This document shows positions 55,140 through 64,000 of a DNA stretch of 64,000 nt, piece after piece. The translations under genes were made by a program, and so were the position numbers. The stretch's first letter is position 1. Each line of letters begins with the position of its first letter. Source of the stretch: Magnaporthiopsis rhizophila (taxonomy: Eukaryota; Ascomycota; Sordariomycetes; Magnaporthales; Magnaporthaceae); the NCBI GenBank assembly GCA_003049465.1, contig PYSS01000137.1, positions 28,273-92,272 of the forward strand, read 5' to 3'. The notes beneath the pieces are model-generated. The model saw only the letters and a list, made by a program, of their open reading frames with translations. It ran no database searches and was not told where the DNA came from.

Positions 55140-56930
55140 AGCCAAGCCTCGTTTTCGTCGTCGTCGCCGTCAACCTGACCTCTCCGTCGCTGCCTCCTCT
55201 GCCTGCGTCTTCTGCCGTCTTCCTCTCCCCGCTTCTCAACCGCTCGGCCCAGGGCGACGAAATCCCGACGGCGCCAGGTTCTGTTCTTCTCATCCACTGC
55301 GTCCCCTCGACTCCTCCATCACGTCCTTCTTTCTTCTCGGCTTCTCCAATCCCTCTTCATAACCTCCTCGATCGCGTGCGTTTTCTCGTACTCTCCAATC
55401 CCTCTCCATCATCTTGATCGCGTGCGTTTCTCCCGTTTTATTTCCCTTTTTTTGACCACTTGGCTTGGCGACGAAAAGCCAATTTTTGTTTCCATCCTTT
55501 CGTCCTTGTCATCACATCGTCCTCTTGATCGCGTGCGTTTTCTCATCGTCTCCAATCCCTCTCCGTCATCTTCTTGATTGCGTGCGTTTCTTGGTTTTCA
55601 TTTTCTGTCCCTTATCCCCTGAACTTTTTGACCACCTCCGCTCAGGCGACCAAGATCCACGAGGCGGCGCTTTTCGTCTTTTCCATCACCTCGTCCTTTT
55701 CCCCCGCGCGCGTCCTTTCCCGTCTTCATTTCCCTTTCTCGACCACTCGGCTCAGGGCGACGAAAAGCCGATCTTTATCTTGCATCCTTTCAACTTTTCC
55801 ATCACATCGTCCTTTCGATCGCGTGCGTTTTTCCCGTCTTCATTTTCCTTTTTCCCATCACTCGGTTCAGGCGACGAAAGCCGATTTTTGTTTGCCATCA
55901 TTTCTATCCTTTCATCCTTTCATCCTTTCATCGCCTCATCCTCTTTCATCGGGTGCGTTTCCTCCCGTCTTCATTTCCTTTCCAACCATTCAATCCAGGG
56001 CGACGAGAGCCAACTCTTGATTTTCGTCATTTCTATCCTTTCGTCCTTTCCATCACCTCTTCCGTCGAGTGCTTCTCCCGTCTTCATTTTCCCTTTTTCG
56101 ACCACTCAGCTCAGGGCGACGAAAGCCAACTTTGTTTATCGTCATTTTTATACCTCAAATTTCCATCACCTCGTCCTTTTTATCGTGTGCGTTTTCTCGT
56201 TTTCATTTTCCTTTTTCCGACCATTCAATTCAGGGCGGCGAGAAGCCGGAATTCAGGCGACGAAGGTCAACTTTGTTTTCGTCATTTCTATCCCGCAAAT
56301 TTCCATCACTCGTCCTTTTTATCGCGTGCGTTTTCCCGTCTTCCTTTTCCCTTCTCCCGCTCACGCCGACAAGCCAATTTTTACTTTTCCGTTTTTCCCA
56401 TCCCTCGACTTTCCATCGCCTCGTCCTTTGTTTCTCCCGTCACAATTCTCCTTTTTCGATCTTTTCGATCATTCAGCTCAGGCGACGAAACCAACTCTGT
56501 TTTCCCATCTTTCCATCTCTTCACCTCCTTTTTCATCGCCTGCGTTTTTCCGTCTTCATTTTCCCTCCATTTCAACCTCCCCGTTCAGCTCAGGCGACGA
56601 AACTTTTTTCCCATCTTTCCATCTCTTCCAATCACCTCCTTTCGTCGCGTGCGGTTCTTTCCGTTTTCGTTTTCTCGTCTTTGTTCCTTCCATTTTGACC
56701 ACCTCCCCGCTTAGCTTAGGCGAAAGCAAACTCTTATTTTTTTCGTCCTTTCCATCCCCAACCTTTTCCATCACCTCGTCCTTTTTCTCCCGTCTCGATT
56801 CACCCTTTTTCCGTCGTTCGGCTTTTTCTCCCGTCTCGATTCACCCTTTTCCGTCGTTCGGCTCAGGGCGAAAAGCCAACTTGTTTTCACCCCTCCTCTT
56901 TTGTTGCTGCGTTCTCCCATCCCTCGACCC
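55140..56930 (+). repeat. 1.8-kb pyrimidine-rich minisatellite before the phosphotransferase gene
   Basis: About 13-16 imperfect units of about 110-130 bases contain 'ttttcccgtcttcattttcc', 'gaccactc(a)gctcagg', 'gcgacgaaaagccaa' and 'ccatcacctcgtcctttt'. The strand asymmetry (C/T on plus) makes a long open frame that I regard as non-coding. It ends only a few bases before the ATG at 56936, so it must hold the promoter and 5' UTR or displace them. Confidence 0.9.
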
Positions 56931-56935
56931 CCAGC

Positions 56936-58312
56936 ATGGTCTACGTCCGCCAGGAGCAGCTGCCGGCGCTCCGGCAGTACAAGTACTCCGGAGTCGACCA
57001 CTCGCTCATGTCCAAATACGTGCTCAAGCCCTTTTACACCAATGTCGTCATCAAGCTGTTCCCCATGTCCATGGCCCCGAACCTCATCACACTGACGGGC
57101 TTCACTTTTGTCGTGGCCAACTTTCTCACCCTGCTCTGGTACAACCCCACGCTGGACCAGGACTGCCCGCCGTGGGTTTACTACAGTTGGGCCGCTGGCC
57201 TGTTTCTGTACCAGACCTTTGACGCCGTCGACGGCACGCAGGCGTGAGTATTTCCCCCTTTTTCCCCTTGTGTTTTGGTTCCATCCCCCCTGTGTATCTG
57301 ACGGCTAACTCTTCGCAGACGTCGCACCCACCAGAGCGGTCCCCTCGGCGAACTGTTTGACCATGGCGTCGACGCCCTCAACACTTCCCTCGAGGTTTTG
57401 CTCTTTGCCGGTTCGCAAAACATGGGCCAGAGCTGGTACACGGTGGCGACGCTGTTTTCATGTAGGTTGGCACTGGCGCCCTTGTTGGACACGCGGAAAA
57501 ACATCATGCTGAGATCAATCATCACAGCCCTCCTCACCTTTTACGTCCAGACGTGGGACGAGTACCACACCAAGACGCTGACGCTCGGCATCGTCAACGG
57601 CCCCGTCGAAGGCGTGCTCATCATCGTGTGCGTCTACACGCTGACGGGATTCATGGGCGGGGCCTCGTTCTGGCAACAGTCCATGCTGGCGACGCTGGGG
57701 GTGCCGCGACTCGAGTGGATGCCCGACCTCGTCTACGACTTCTCCTTTACGCAGTGGTGGATGGTGCAGGGCACCGTGGTGCTCGTTTATAACACGGTCG
57801 AGTCGGCGCGCAATGTCATCAAGGCGCGTCGGGCCCAAGGCGACCGCAGCCGGTACGCGCTCGTGGGGCTGCTGCCCTTTTTCGGCACCTGGGCCACCAT
57901 CGTGGCGTACCTGTTCCTGCAACCCAACATCCTGCACGGCCACCTGGTACCGTTCGTCATGTTTGCCGGCATCGTCAACGCCTACAGCGTCGGGCAGATC
58001 ATCACGGCCCACCTGGTGCACCTGCGCTTCCCCTACACCAACGTGCTCACCCTCCCTCTCGCCTGGGGCGTGGTCGACAGCCTGGGACCGTGGCTGCTGT
58101 CGACTTTTGGCTTCGGCTGGCCGTCGGCTCTGGGCGACGGGGTGTACCAGGTGGCCTTTATGTTTTGCCTGTTGGGCATGGCCATCGGCGTCTACGGCAG
58201 CTTTGTCGTGGACGTCATCGTCACCATCTGCGACTACCTCGACATCTGGTGCCTGACCATCAAGCACCCGTACGACGCGAGTCGGGAGACGGGCACCAAG
58301 AAGACCAACTAG
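56936..58312 (+). CDS. CDP-alcohol phosphotransferase (ethanolamine/cholinephosphotransferase)
   Basis: Exons 56936-57243, 57319-57461 and 57528-58312 give 411 residues. Intron 1 (75 bases) has GTGAGT and CGCAG. Intron 2 (66 bases, stop-free multiple of three) has GTAGGT and CACAG. The catalytic CDP-OH signature is complete across the first junction: DAVDGTQARR, then GPLGELFDHGVDALN, giving the D-G-x2-A-R-x8-G-x3-D-x3-D pattern (about residues 96-122). About seven to nine hydrophobic segments follow. The protein transfers phosphoethanolamine or phosphocholine from the CDP-alcohol to diacylglycerol in the ER/Golgi membrane (Kennedy pathway). Length agrees with fungal EPT1/CPT1. Ethanolamine versus choline specificity cannot be told from the sequence. 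The start MVYVRQEQLPALRQYKYSGV is conserved in type. Confidence 0.93.
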
Positions 58313-59704
58313 CTGCGATGCCCTAGGACGTCTGTGCCCCCCGAGGCCGTCTGTGCCCCCTAGCGACGAACCGGCACAGACTCGCCGCCGTCTGCCGCCG
58401 CCACGCACCGAACCCAGGGCGGGCAAGCCGGGTCGAGGTTGGACGCATGAAGGTCTCGACGGGTGTCTGTGCAGCAATCTGGTGGTGTAGAGAGGTTGGG
58501 GGGTTGGTGTGTGTAGTCTTTTTTTTTTTCCCCGCGTATAGTTTCGTGCCACGACTGTTGCGTTATGTTATTCTCCTTTGCTTGTTTGTCATCTGTTCCC
58601 TTTGCTTGTTGTCTGGAATCACGAGTACGACCTCGGATGCCGTTTGACGCCAGGGCGCTTGTTCTTTTGCTGTTGGTCTGTTGGTACAAATCTTGTCTCT
58701 TGAGGTTCCACCACGTTGTCCGCAGGGTGCACATCACGTTGAAGGCTGGGGACGGACTGGTGAGCATGTTGGGTCGCACGACGGTGAGGATGTCACGAGA
58801 GCGCTTCTTGCCCCTTTGTGCGCCCAATATTTTCCATCCTGCTGATTCTTGGCACCAGGGACAGGACCGGCGCAACGAAAACGCAGACGTGCACAAGTAG
58901 AGTTCGACCGGCCTCGTGGTCAGGCATGAAGGACGGCGGCAGCTGTGACGGCACGGGGCTGTTGGCCGAGAGAGGCGAGATTAGATTGGTGCATGTGCGA
59001 CAGAGTTTGCACCCCCTGGATGTTCCTGCTAACCAATAACTAGCACAGGGCTAAACAAGCACAGGATCGGCACAGGACCCCGCCCGACATGTCGCATAGC
59101 CCACCGAGCCCCTCCAGTCGGAACGCCAGCCCCTGCCCGACACGCAGGATTCTGACAATGCTACTCGGCCAAGTTCTAGACGCCGTCTGTCGTCGGGCAG
59201 CAGCAAACAGCAGCCTGCATCTCGATGCATCATTTCGGTGAGCAAAGCGGCCACGTAGTGTGCATGGACGGGAACTGACAGGGCAAACAGCACATATTGA
59301 CATGGCAAACAGCACATACTGACATGACAAACAGCACATATTGACATGGCAAACACATGGGTATTGAATGCAGTCTCCCACCTCGGCACACGACAAGGTC
59401 GACGCCGCCCTTCCGTGCTGTGCAGGGTGATCCCTGGCTTCCCCGTCGCTGATGTCGGCGTCTGTCAAGGGAGGCCCGGTCCTGGGCCACCCTTGTGGCG
59501 GCTGACGAGCCCTCACTTGTGCAACTATTGGGTGCTCTGTTTCCACCCCGCAGGACTCCACACTGACGGTGCACGGGCGATGTCGTAGAGAGCCGGACGT
59601 TCAAAAGCCACCGATCCACTCGACTTTTCCTGTCGGCACTTGCCTCCACCGCGAGACGTCCAGCCTCCACCGCGACGAGCCTGAGCCGAGCAATCACCAT
59701 CACC
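58313..59704. other. Intergenic: phosphotransferase 3' end and bZIP promoter
   Basis: No coding gene recognised in 1.4 kb. It contains the tandem repeat at 59276-59352. The bZIP leader just before 59705 is pyrimidine-rich with 'ccatcaccatcaccatg' around the start. Confidence 0.4.
59276..59352 (+). repeat. 23-bp tandem repeat, about three copies
   Basis: The unit 'ggcaaacagcacatattgac' plus 'atg' is repeated at about 59282, 59305 and 59328 with single substitutions. Confidence 0.95.
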
Positions 59705-60760
59705 ATGGACTACTCACAAGCGACCTACTTTTCCGGGCAGCCGTACCCGTTCGTGGGCGTGCCGCCGCTGACGCCGTCGACGTCGGGGCCGTCTGAAGAT
59801 TTCACGTCGCCTCCGGTGCGTTGCGTCTCTGTCGTCTCTTGCGTCGTCCTCTTGTTGTCTCTTTGTCCGTCCTCTTGCCTGTCTCTGTCGTCTCTTGTGT
59901 CGTCCTCTTGTCGTCGTCTCTTTGTCCGTCCTCTTGCCTCTTGCCTCCTGCTGACCGAATCAGGAACTCTACGAGTACAACGACCCCTACGCCTATCCGC
60001 CCGGCTTCAGAGGCCTCCCGCAAGACGTCCTTCACGGTCCGCCGACGCCGCCCAGACACGTGCTGAGCGGGGTGCTGCAACAGCCCCCCCTCGGAGTGCT
60101 GCCCAAAGAGGAGGACGACAAGAGGGGCGACTCGCAGTCGGCCGAGGAGGGAGACAAGCTGACGCCGTCGCAGCACAAGCGAAAGGCGCAGAACCGAGCG
60201 GCGTATGTTGCCTCTCTGCAGCGTCCCCCTTCCGCACAGCATCCCCCCGGCCGCCCCCTTGCTGACGTGAATCTAGTCAACGGGCGTTCCGCGAGCGCAA
60301 GGAGCGGCACGTCAAGGAGCTCGAGGCCAAGCTGGCGTCGATGGAGGCGGCGCAGCAAAAGACAACGACGGAGAACGAGAAGCTCAAGAGGGACCTGCAA
60401 AAGATCAGCACCGAGAACGAGATCCTGCGGGCGACGTCTGGAAGTGGTGGTGGCAGCCCGACGACGACGGGCCCGACCGAGTACAAGCCCACCGACTTCT
60501 TCTCGGCCCTGCTGGCGGGCCACGAGAACAAGACGATCAACCACCGCATCGTCGTCAGCGACTCGGGCGAGCGGCTGTACGATGCGAGCGCGACGTGGGA
60601 CTTTATCATGAAGCACGGCGAGGGGCGGCTGGACATGGGCGACATCAGCAGCCGGCTCAACGGGCAGGCCAAGTGCGACGGCCAGGGCCCCGTGTTTGAG
60701 GAGCGGGCGATCCGGGAGGCGATGGAGCAGAGCATGGTCGAGAGCGACGGGCTGTTGTAG
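59705..60760 (+). CDS. Yap/AP-1-like bZIP transcription factor
   Basis: Exons 59705-59815, 59964-60202 and 60277-60760 give 277 residues. The start is MDYSQATYFSGQPYPF. The basic region KRKAQNRAAQRAFRERKERH crosses intron 2 and has the NxxAQxxFR pattern typical of the fungal Yap family, followed by a leucine/isoleucine heptad zipper (VKELEAKLASMEAAQ..., LKRDLQKISTENEILR). The C-terminal segment (FIMKHGEGRLDMGDISSRL, CDGQGPVFEERAIREAME) matches the terminal domain of the kapC/FCR3-type group. No Cys-rich redox domain of Yap1 is present. Intron 1 (148 bases) contains an internal duplication of about 57 bases ('tctctgtcgtctcttg...tccgtcctcttgcct'). A decayed relative of this gene lies 7.9 kb upstream. 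Targets are not predictable from sequence. Confidence 0.9.
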
Positions 60761-61249
60761 TTTTTGGAATCCCTTTTGGAACAATGCACACCTTTTGGAC
60801 CCTTTTGGAACATGCACACCCTCTGCACACCTTTTGGAATGATGCACACCTTTTGCACACCTCTTGCACTCATTTTGGTGCACGCCTGCTTGGTCGCGAT
60901 GCACGTCTTTTTGGCCGATGCACGTCTTGCCTCGCCTGCATCGTCTCTTTCTGTGCAGCTGACGCCGACATGCTGACCGACCAGCCCCGATTCAATTGCG
61001 CTCTACACGTCCAGGCGAGCAGTAGGTCCCAGTTTAACACGTCTAGGCGGGCAGTATGTCCCAGTTTAGCACGTTCAGGCGGGCAGCAGGTCCCAGTTTG
61101 ACACGTTCAGGCTGCCAACTCAACTAGACCAATCAGCCTCCACTCCAAATTTGGCTGGCATCCAATTGCCACTGTACATAAACACAACATCACAGAAAGG
61201 CCATCGCCACGTCAAGACCTAGAGAGCGTAATCGGCAAGACTGGCAAGC
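60761..61249. other. Intergenic with TGCACAC-rich and tandem-repeat DNA
   Basis: The bZIP 3' region repeats 'tgcacaccttttgga' several times (60784-60870). Then follows the tandem repeat at 61006-61110. The Sos7 promoter lies after about 61110. Confidence 0.5.
61006..61110 (+). repeat. 34-35-bp tandem repeat, three copies
   Basis: The unit comprises 'cacgt(c/t)caggcgggcag' and 'taggtcccagtttaacacgt' variants, at 61006, 61040 and 61074. Confidence 0.95.
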
Positions 61250-62128
61250 ATGCCGGAAGCGAAGAACACTGCCAAGGTCGTCGCTCAGCTGGAGGCGCTT
61301 GCTTCCAAGCACGAGCTCACCGTGGTGCGTGTGAGCGAGCCCATCACCAGCGCGGTGGAGCAAACAGAGGCGGCCAGAAACACCACAACGCGCACGTCAG
61401 ACGTCTCGACGGAGTCCCTCGACGCGCCGACGCCGGCGTCGCTCGAAGCAGACCTGGAGCACTACAAGGAGCTGTTCGCCAAACTGCGATTCAGCTATGT
61501 GGAGCAGGTCACCAAGGAAAAGTTCATCCGCGCCATCGTCGGCGATCCGCCGCTGATCGTGGACCCGGCCGAGAACGCAGAGCTGGAGGCGCGCAACGGG
61601 CAAGCCAAGGCGGAACTGAAAACACTCAAACGCGAAGTCGCAGAGCTCGTGGCCGAGCTGGAGCGGCAGGGAGCAGAGCTGGCGCGACAGCACGGGCGTA
61701 TCGGACTCGAGCGGGTGCAGCTGGCCGAGCTGCCGGATCGGATCGCGCAGCTGGAGAAGGACGTGGCTGCGCTCCGGCAGCCGAGCCAAGACCGCCATGA
61801 CGAGAGCGCGGCGGACCCTGAGCTGCGGCTACCCCTGGGCAAGACGGCAGCACTGGCAGAGCAGCGCGAGGCAGAGGCGCGAGATCTGGAGCGGCAGCTG
61901 GAGCAACTACGCGGGTCGGCGCCGCGCAAGCGCAAGGAGGCGGAGCGTCTGCGGGCGGAGTTGGTGCCGCTCGAGATCAGGCGACAGACCTCGACCGCCG
62001 CGGCGCGGGAGGCGAAAAGAAGAAGGGAGGCGGCGCTGGGAGGCGGCGAGGACGATCTCGAGGAGAGGGCGAGGTGGTGGCGGACATCAGAGACGCTGCT
62101 GAAGCAAATGCTCGACATCAAGACCTGA
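61250..62128 (+). CDS. Kinetochore protein Sos7 homologue
   Basis: A single exon encodes 292 residues. After a variable N-terminus, the conserved core is LEHYKELFAKLRFSYVEQVT and KEKFIRAIVGDPPLIV (about residues 68-105), which I recognise as the Sos7 signature. A coiled coil over about 110-290 follows (LKTLKREVAELVAELERQG, LERQLEQLRG, KEAERLRAELVPLEIR). Sos7 binds the Spc7/KNL1 C-terminal region and is needed for its kinetochore localisation in fission yeast. The C-terminus is arginine-rich and ends WWRTSETLLKQMLDIKT. The start is chosen as the only upstream ATG in frame (MPEAKNTAK) within a short 5' leader. The gene is intact, with high GC third positions. Confidence 0.82.
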   Translation: MPEAKNTAKVVAQLEALASKHELTVVRVSEPITSAVEQTEAARNTTTRTSDVSTESLDAPTPASLEADLEHYKELFAKLRFSYVEQVTKEKFIRAIVGDPPLIVDPAENAELEARNGQAKAELKTLKREVAELVAELERQGAELARQHGRIGLERVQLAELPDRIAQLEKDVAALRQPSQDRHDESAADPELRLPLGKTAALAEQREAEARDLERQLEQLRGSAPRKRKEAERLRAELVPLEIRRQTSTAAAREAKRRREAALGGGEDDLEERARWWRTSETLLKQMLDIKT

Positions 62129-63177
62129 GGCACATGGCTATTCGAATCCGAAACTTGTCAACGAGCCTTTTAAGCTGTCCATATTTTTGTTCTTGTGCAC
62201 ATCTTTCCGCCGTCTGGTCGGAACGAGAAACCAGCGAAAGCATTCCAGCTTCTCTATGATAAAGCATGCTCTGCTTTCGTCCCGAACCGATTGGATCGCT
62301 CTCATGCACCACCACCCCCCATTCACGCAGCCACCCCAAAAGGCCTGCTCTGGGACAGACACGCCCGCATAACCTACAAACATGCACAAAACCGCCGTTT
62401 CAATCGCCTCACAGATTCCACCGCATTCACTCGTTCCTTTCCCGTTGTTCCCGTCTAGCAATGATCCTGCCCAAGAGTGTGTTGCCCAGTGGGGCCAGCG
62501 ATCCGCTCTTTCTGATTGGCCAGTCGCTCTTTCTGATTGGCCGGTCGCTGAGCACGGCTGTCGCAAACACCCAACCCGACGCTGCTGCAGTGGAGCTTCC
62601 CTGGTGGTTGGGCACACAATTATGTCAAGGCTGACGACGTCTTCCTCTCCCGCCCGCTGCCACAAACCGTGCTCTTCCTACCTCTGCCTTTGCAACCCAT
62701 CCGACGTCCGCATCTAGGCGCCTCTGCCGTACAGAGACGGGCGCCTCTGCTGTACAGAACTCGTCGCGCGGACTGTAGCTGCCGTTCCAGTCACGCGCCT
62801 CAACCTGTAGCTGCCCGTTCCCAGCCACACAATCCATCCGCGAGAGTTCTCCATCCATCACCACCTACACGAGCTTCTCCGTTCATCACCACCCACGCCT
62901 CAACCTCATCCATCCGCAGAGCTTCTCCATCGACCTCCACCCGCACGAGCGACCATCCGCAGAGCTTCATCAATCACCGCACGAGCCGCCATCCGCAAAG
63001 CTTCTCATCACCCGCACGAGCGATGCGTCGCCGCTCCTCGGAGCTCCCGTCCGCAAAGACCTTCCAACCGGCCTCGATCTCCTACGCGCACCCGCGCCGC
63101 TCCGTCTGACGTCCGTCTCACGTCCGTCTCACGTCCGTCTCGCTCTAATACGTGTCCTGTGTAGCTGCCCGCCCAAC
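62129..63177. other. Intergenic: Sos7 3' end and SLA2 promoter
   Basis: No gene seen. Contains a 21-bp direct repeat 'ctttctgattggcc(a/g)gtcg' at 62507-62548 and 'cacgtccgtct' repeats at 63109-63140. Two CCAAT/ATTGG-type boxes occur within the 21-bp repeat (promoter relevance is inference). Confidence 0.5.
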
Positions 63178-64000
63178 ATGGCGACCGTCCGCAGCCTCGA
63201 TCATGCAAAGTCGGTGGACGCCCTCTCTTCGCTAAAGGGCTCGCCGTGACGTGCCGTGTAGCCATCCGCACATGGCCGCGACGAGTCCGCGCCGTTCCCA
63301 GGAATTGCTGACAGCCGTGCCACCCACCCAGGTCCGAGACGGAGCTCGCGGTGAACGTTAGGAAGGCCACCAGCCCCGAGGAGTCGGCGCCCAAGCGCAA
63401 ACACGTCCGCAGCTGCATCGTCTACACCTGGGACCACAAGTCGTCCCAGTCCTTTTGGGGCGCCATGAAGGTCCAGCCCATCCTCGCCGACGAGGTCCAG
63501 ACCTTCAAGGCCCTGATCACCGTCCACAAGGTGCTCCAGGAGGGCCACCCCTCCACCCTGCGTGAGGCCATGGCCAACCGCTCCTGGATCGACAGCCTCA
63601 ACCGCGGCATGGCCGGCGAGGGAATGCGCGGCTACGGCCCTCTGATCCAGGAGTACGTATACTTTTTGCTGGCCAAGCTCTCGTTCCACAAGCAGCACCC
63701 CGAGTTCAACGGCACGTTTGAGTACGAGGAGTACGTGAGCCTCAAGGTCATTAATGACCCCAACGAGGGCTACGAGGCTATTACGGACCTCATGACGCTG
63801 CAGGACAAGATTGACGGGTTTCAAAAGTTGATCTTTTCCCACTTTCGCAACGTCGGCAACAACGAGTGCAGGATATCGGCACTGGTTCCTCTGGTGCAGG
63901 AGACGTATGGCATTTACAAGTTTATCACCAGCATGCTGCGCGCGATGCACTCTGGTGGGTTTTTTTCTCTCTCCTTTTTTCTCCCTCCTTTTTTCTCCCT
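63178..64000 (+). CDS. SLA2: SLA2 (Hip1/Hip1R-type endocytic adaptor), 5' part only
   Basis: Exon 1 is 63178-63209 (MATVRSLDHAK). The intron 63210-63331 has a GTCGGT donor and an ACCCAG acceptor. Exon 2 is 63332-63954, ending at a GTGGGT donor, and the rest lies outside the window. The spliced product reads KSETELAVNVRKATSPEESA and KRKHVRSCIVYTWDHKSS, the start of an ANTH phosphoinositide-binding domain. It continues with FKALITVHKVLQEGHPSTLR, YVYFLLAKLSFHKQHPEFNG and LIFSHFRNVGNNECRISALV. Full-length SLA2 is over 1000 residues and ends in a talin-like actin-binding domain not seen here. It links clathrin-coated pits to actin. In Pezizomycotina it is the standard flank of the MAT locus, and that is the context here. 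Confidence 0.93.

Noticed and set aside
55465..57222. 585-codon plus-strand open frame, Phe/Ser/Pro-rich
   Set aside because: It is produced by the C/T-rich minisatellite, shows no domain, and runs out of phase into the phosphotransferase exon.
57515..58552. 345-codon minus-strand open frame
   Set aside because: Antisense to the phosphotransferase last exon, with Arg/Val/Gly-rich shadow composition.

Overview
The window is nuclear DNA of a filamentous ascomycete (Pezizomycotina, most likely Sordariomycetes). The evidence is short GT-AG introns of about 50-150 bp with CTAAC/CTGAC-type branch sites, fungal-only gene families (HET, fungal NLR, HsbA, Sos7), and a MAT1-2-1 mating-type gene followed about 21 kb later by the 5' end of SLA2, the classical MAT-locus flank. 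No tRNA, rRNA, CRISPR array or complete transposon was recognised. Two ambiguous bases (8867, 43672) sit in homopolymers, and several genes carry single-base frameshifts in or beside short mononucleotide runs. Some of the broken genes may therefore be assembly errors.

Left arm (1-40.1 kb) is an accessory island of conflict or allorecognition-type genes. It holds an alpha/beta-hydrolase-NACHT-ankyrin NLR (605-4762, minus), a severed sugar-transporter 5' end, a HET-domain gene with a duplicated start region (6.3-8.4 kb), two minus-strand genes at 10.7-12.9 kb (a conserved fungal protein and an atypical kinase-like protein), a membrane protein with about 12 ankyrin repeats (14042-18398, minus), uncharacterised fungal proteins (20.5-22.0 kb and 22.3-23.7 kb), an endosulfine/Igo1-like gene (26.5-26.9 kb), a decayed gene at 27.8-29.0 kb, a kinase-like N-lobe protein (29.1-30.0 kb), an HsbA-type secreted protein (31.1-31.7 kb), a PIF1-helicase relic and four copies or fragments of one PD-(D/E)XK-like family (9.7, 33.4, 34.2 and 38.0 kb). 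At least four families of short dispersed repeats are interspersed.

Centre (40.8-42.3 kb) is MAT1-2-1, a four-exon HMG-box gene with the diagnostic intron inside the HMG serine codon.

Right arm (42.3-64 kb) has housekeeping genes separated by very repeat-rich spacers: L-rhamnose mutarotase, a small conserved gene with a nonsense codon, a degraded tandem relative of the bZIP gene, a CDP-alcohol (ethanolamine/choline) phosphotransferase behind a 1.8-kb pyrimidine-rich minisatellite, a Yap/AP-1-like bZIP factor, the kinetochore protein Sos7 and partial SLA2. The right arm is mostly plus strand, whereas MAT1-2-1, the mutarotase and most of the left-arm genes are minus.

The main points of interest are an NLR/HET/nuclease-like island physically linked to the mating-type gene, the shared ankyrin-plus-3'-flank module of two otherwise unrelated proteins, and the unusually inflated MAT1-2-1 to SLA2 interval. 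Exon boundaries were read by eye from splice consensus plus reading-frame continuity, and family names come from memory of the families, not from a search.
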